DNA of 64,000 nt from JBGSQR01 sp964509295 (GTDB lineage Bacteria; Desulfobacterota; Desulfuromonadia; Geobacterales; Pseudopelobacteraceae), in contig CAZDWS010000013.1 of NCBI GenBank assembly GCA_964509295.1, positions 50,736 to 114,735 on the forward strand, read 5' to 3'. Below, piece by piece: positions 61,240 to 64,000 of this stretch. The translations under genes and the position numbers were made by a program. The notes below the pieces were generated by a model. It searched no databases and was not told where the DNA came from. It saw nothing but the letters and a program-made list of their open reading frames with translations. Each line of letters opens with the position of its first letter. The stretch's first letter is position 1.

Positions 61240-61374
61240 GCATCAATCTATCCTGTAAAATAAGGAATGTTGTTATTATCATGCCAAAAGCTAAAAATCA
61301 AGTCAAATACAGACCTAATGCCTATAAACAGCGTATTTCTTTTCCAACACAAATTACAGGCGCTAAAAATATAA

Positions 61375-61402
61375 ATGCCCACAACAATTAAACTGTGGGC
61401 AT
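61375..61402 (-). terminator. Terminator of mglB-mglA
   Basis: ATGCCCACA and TGTGGGCAT form a 9-base stem with a 10-base loop; the minus strand continues TTATATTTTT. It lies 23 bases after the mglA stop. Confidence 0.85.
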
Positions 61403-61424
61403 AGAAACAATCGACTAAGCAAAA

Positions 61425-62012
61425 CTATTTGGAGCGCTTAAGATCCATCAGAATCAACTTTGCCACTGCCTTGAGAGTTTCAAAAACCCCCTCGCCGGTA
61501 GTCGCACAGGCAGCAAATTCAGGAACATTGGTAGGATTCAACTCGACCCGCATTTCCTCAATACTCATGATATTCGGCAAATCCTGTTTATTGTACTGAA
61601 CAACATACGGCAGCTTATCAAGGTCATAGCCCTGCTCTTTCAGGTTAAAACGAAGGTTGTCCAGAGACTCCACATTGGCGTCAGCGCGCTCTTCCTGAGA
61701 ATCGGCAACAAAAACAACTCCATCCACACCTTTAAGGATCAGTTTCCTGGAGGCATCATAAAAAACCTGGCCAGGAACAGTATAAAGATGGAAACGTGTT
61801 CTGAAACCGTGTATTTCACCAAGAGCAAGCGGCAGAAAGTCAAAAAACAGAGTACGCTCGGTCTCAGTGGCAAGACTGATCATCTTGCCCTTGGCTTCAG
61901 GCGCCGTCTTTTGGTAAACATACTGCAGGTTTGTTGTTTTCCCGCACAAACCCGGGCCATAGTAGACAATCTTGCAGTTTATTTCACGTGAAGCATAGTT
62001 TATGAAAGACAT
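61425..62012 (-). CDS. mglA: MglA-type small Ras-like GTPase
   Basis: 195 residues. The P loop is GPGLCGKT (residues 19-26), with the base-recognition motif NKQD near residue 141. The switch II region reads YTVPGQVFY, with the family-specific change of Asp to Val/Pro in the usual DTAGQ. MglA controls cell polarity and motility in Myxococcus; in Geobacter-type cells it probably sets pole identity for pili or flagella. It follows the mglB-type GAP gene by 20 bases and ends with a terminator. Confidence 0.92.
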   Translation of the reverse strand: MSFINYASREINCKIVYYGPGLCGKTTNLQYVYQKTAPEAKGKMISLATETERTLFFDFLPLALGEIHGFRTRFHLYTVPGQVFYDASRKLILKGVDGVVFVADSQEERADANVESLDNLRFNLKEQGYDLDKLPYVVQYNKQDLPNIMSIEEMRVELNPTNVPEFAACATTGEGVFETLKAVAKLILMDLKRSK

Positions 62013-62032
62013 CTTGGATTACTCCATGATTG

Positions 62033-62524
62033 TTAGCTAAATAGATTATCTATATCGTCATCGGTAATTTCAGCAAAGGGGAAATCTGAACCGCCTTTTT
62101 TCTCTTTATCTTCGGCTTTCCTGAGCAGCTTGTCAAAAATAGCGGAAAGCTCCTCAGACGACTTTTTTACCCTCAATCTGACAAGACCCAATGAGGAACG
62201 GTTATCGAATAACACAACAAGAATAACCCGACCGCTTACGATCGAGATATGCAGGTTATCCTTTTCACCCTCGTGGAACAGGATCGAGAACTCCTTCTCG
62301 CCGATCAGCTTCGCCAAACCGCCAGTAGCAGCAATATTGCCAGCTGTGAGTGATGCCAGGGAAGTCGTATCAAAACGATCTGTTTCACCAACACCGGAAA
62401 TAAGCTGGCCGTTTTTATCGACCAGAAAAATAACCTTTGCATTGGCTTCTCTCAACAGTCTTTCAATAACCCGGTTGAGCTCCTGAAACTCTTCTTCATA
62501 CATGACCATGTTCGAAGTGGACAT
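62033..62524 (-). CDS. mglB: MglB-type Roadblock/LC7 protein (GTPase-activating partner of MglA)
   Basis: 163 residues. The Roadblock/LC7 domain (residues 15-130) carries NAKVIFLVDKNGQLISGVGE and SLASLTAGNIAATGGLAKLIG. The C-terminal acidic tail (DFPFAEITDDDIDNLFS) is typical of MglB. It acts as a dimeric GAP on MglA. AAGGAGAGAAC precedes the ATG at 62524; a downstream ATG six codons on is possible but has no site. Confidence 0.92.
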   Translation of the reverse strand: MSTSNMVMYEEEFQELNRVIERLLREANAKVIFLVDKNGQLISGVGETDRFDTTSLASLTAGNIAATGGLAKLIGEKEFSILFHEGEKDNLHISIVSGRVILVVLFDNRSSLGLVRLRVKKSSEELSAIFDKLLRKAEDKEKKGGSDFPFAEITDDDIDNLFS

Positions 62525-62587
62525 GTTCTCTCCTTGCCTAACGGCTGACGGCTGCCTGGGAAAATGTTAAAAATCAGATAGTGGAAT

Positions 62588-62616
62588 TCTATATCAGATT
62601 TAATATACTGTTTCAA
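62588..62616 (-). promoter_or_regulatory. Sigma-70 type promoter for mglB-mglA
   Basis: On the minus strand TTGAAA (62616-62611), 17-base spacer, TATAGA (62593-62588): a near-consensus housekeeping promoter. This contrasts with the sigma-54 promoters elsewhere in the window. Confidence 0.8.
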
Positions 62617-62781
62617 GCTTATTAAATACATTAATTTAACTGGATTATTTCCCGACACAACTTCCACTTCCCAATCAAGCGGTTGAAACTTAATTCAATT
62701 ATTTCAATGTTGTTTATTCTTGAGCTAAAACTACCTTTCAGGTACGATAAATAAAGTTAAATTCAACATTATTGGAGAATT

Positions 62782-63855
62782 ATGCAATCTGAATTTTCAC
62801 CAAAATGGATAGCTTGGGAAACAACTCAAAAATGTAATCTGCATTGCGTACATTGCAGATGTTCGTCGGACATGACCTCTTCGCAGGGAGATTTCACAAC
62901 AGATGAAGGCAAAAAACTGCTAAAGGAAATCGCCGATTACTCCAAACCGGTAGTTGTACTTTCCGGAGGAGAGCCGCTTTTGAGACCAGACATTTTTGAA
63001 CTGGCCAATTACGGTACCTCACTTGGCCTGCGCATGTGTATGGCGACCAACGGATCACTGGTAACCGATGAAGTCTGCGCCAAAATGAAACAGGCCGACA
63101 TCAAAATGGTCTCTCTTTCCCTTGATGGCAGTTGCGCAGAAATTCACGACAACTTCAGGCAGTCACCAGGCGCTTTTGATTCTGTTGTCCGTGCGGCTGA
63201 AATATTTAAACGAAACGGCCAGAAATTTCTGATCAATTCATCCTTTACCAAGAGAAACCAGCATGACATCGCCGACACATTCAAACTGGCAAAAAAACTT
63301 GGCGCAACTGCCTGGTACATGTTCATGATTGTTCCAACCGGGCGTGGCGAGGAGATTATGAGCGAACTGATCTCCAAAGAGGACTACGAGGAAATCCTGG
63401 ACTGGCATTACCAGCAGGACAAACTGGGCGAAGACATATTGATCCGCCCTACCTGTGCGCCACACTACTACCGGATCGTACTTCAGAAGTCTAAAGCTGA
63501 AGGCGAAAAATTCCAACAGCGCTCCCTGACTTTTGCAACCGGTTCCGGCAAAGGGTGCATAGCAGCCCAAAGCATCTGCCTGATTGACTGCTTTGGCAAT
63601 GTTAAGCCCTGCTCGTATTTCCACAGAACTGCCGGCAACGTCAAACAGACTCCATTCCGCGAAATTTGGGAGAACTCCGAGCTGTTCAAAGACTTGCGTG
63701 ACTTCAAGTCTTATAAGGGCAAATGTGGAAAGTGTGAATACATCAATGTCTGCGGAGGCTGCCGTGCTCGTGCTGACGCCGTATACGGAGACTACATGGA
63801 AGAAGAACCGTTCTGCAACTATGTGCCGATCAAAGCTAAAAATGATCCCCAATAG
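62782..63855 (+). CDS. ahbD: Radical SAM SPASM protein, AhbD-like (heme synthase of the alternative pathway)
   Basis: 357 residues. The radical SAM cluster motif is C18-x3-C22-x2-C25 (KCNLHCVHC), then VVVLSGGEPLLRPD. The C-terminal SPASM region GKCGKCEYINVCGGCRARA with a later Cys (PFCNY) carries the second [4Fe-4S] cluster. This tail is highly typical of AhbD, which converts iron-coproporphyrin III to heme b in bacteria and archaea lacking the classical enzymes; AhbC and NirJ are the alternatives. The GGAG site is eight bases before the ATG. No other heme gene is adjacent. Confidence 0.72.
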   Translation: MQSEFSPKWIAWETTQKCNLHCVHCRCSSDMTSSQGDFTTDEGKKLLKEIADYSKPVVVLSGGEPLLRPDIFELANYGTSLGLRMCMATNGSLVTDEVCAKMKQADIKMVSLSLDGSCAEIHDNFRQSPGAFDSVVRAAEIFKRNGQKFLINSSFTKRNQHDIADTFKLAKKLGATAWYMFMIVPTGRGEEIMSELISKEDYEEILDWHYQQDKLGEDILIRPTCAPHYYRIVLQKSKAEGEKFQQRSLTFATGSGKGCIAAQSICLIDCFGNVKPCSYFHRTAGNVKQTPFREIWENSELFKDLRDFKSYKGKCGKCEYINVCGGCRARADAVYGDYMEEEPFCNYVPIKAKNDPQ

Positions 63856-63938
63856 CAATAAATTATTTCAAATTCAACATAGTGGTATTTTATTTATTGA
63901 CAAGATCGAGTCAAGCAGGGTATAAAGAAAATCCTTTT

Positions 63939-64000
63939 GCCCAGATAGCTCAGTCGGTAGAGCAGAGGATTGAAAATCCTCGTGTCGGCGGTTCGATTCC
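63939..64000 (+). tRNA. tRNA-Phe (anticodon GAA), 5' part
   Basis: GCCCAGATAGCTCAGTCGGT begins the molecule, followed by the anticodon arm AGGATTGAAAATCCT with GAA. The sequence is cut by the window end inside the T arm (GGTTCGATTCC). A further tRNA or more likely follows to the right. Confidence 0.95.

Noticed and set aside
61113..61391. 92-residue open frame reading GERGIRTLDTGFPVYS
   Set aside because: This is the well-known false translation of a tRNA-Ser gene read on the opposite strand.
62782..63855. NirJ (heme d1 biosynthesis) for the last complete gene
   Set aside because: The SPASM tail CGGCRARA and the lack of other nir genes fit AhbD better.
1..64000. CRISPR arrays, insertion sequences, prophage or integrase genes
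   Set aside because: No regular repeat-spacer pattern, transposase or phage gene was seen; the repeats present are isolated palindromes.

Overview
The window looks like a chromosomal stretch of a Geobacter-like member of the Desulfobacterota (Geobacterales). The pointers are an hgcA-hgcB mercury-methylation pair, an mglA-mglB GTPase pair, an AhbD-like (alternative heme pathway) radical SAM protein, lactate and C4-dicarboxylate transporters, many sigma-54 (-24/-12) promoters and moderate GC. The genus is inferred from gene content; there is no rRNA gene here to confirm it.

Positions 1-22433 hold one long leftward run of genes: a B12-binding radical SAM protein, a small helix-hairpin-helix protein, treZ, a GH57 (DUF3536) protein, treY, tamA, tamB, malQ, a treS-maltokinase fusion, otsA and the start of otsB. 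Most neighbours overlap by 1-8 bases or lie within about 30 bases of each other. The run therefore encodes all three classical trehalose routes (TreYZ, TreS, OtsAB), alpha-glucan remodelling enzymes and an outer-membrane assembly module. A sigma-54 type promoter lies just upstream of its first gene.

Positions 22434-42080 form an envelope and stress region: a SARP-like regulator, a lactate permease with an extra soluble segment, a beta-barrel outer-membrane protein, two CsbD-like proteins, BON-domain proteins, a phospholipid operon (YihY, cardiolipin synthase, pssA), an OmpA-type lipoprotein, low-complexity secreted proteins, a hybrid histidine kinase and small membrane proteins too short for usual ORF cut-offs. 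A nucleotidyltransferase/HEPN pair whose HEPN gene carries a nonsense codon lies in the middle.

Positions 42080-51235 encode a giant cyclic beta-glucan synthase (NdvB/ChvB type). It is followed by DctA, a TSUP permease, a GntR regulator and aminopeptidase N. Positions 58755-61107 carry arsR-arsC-hgcA-hgcB, then tRNA-Ser, mglA/mglB, an AhbD-like gene and the beginning of tRNA-Phe.

The most striking signal beyond the genes is regulatory. At least eight elements close to the sigma-54 consensus (most reading TGGCAYG-N3/4-GTTGC), plus one weaker one, precede the trehalose/glucan run, the SARP gene, the permease, the porin-CsbD-BON group, the CsbD-OmpA pair, a proline-rich secreted protein, a DUF2959 lipoprotein and the cyclic glucan synthase. 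Four of the upstream regions share a tandem 16+3+15-base imperfect palindrome, placed where an enhancer-binding protein would bind. Together this suggests an osmotic/envelope-stress regulon built on trehalose, cyclic glucan and outer-membrane proteins.
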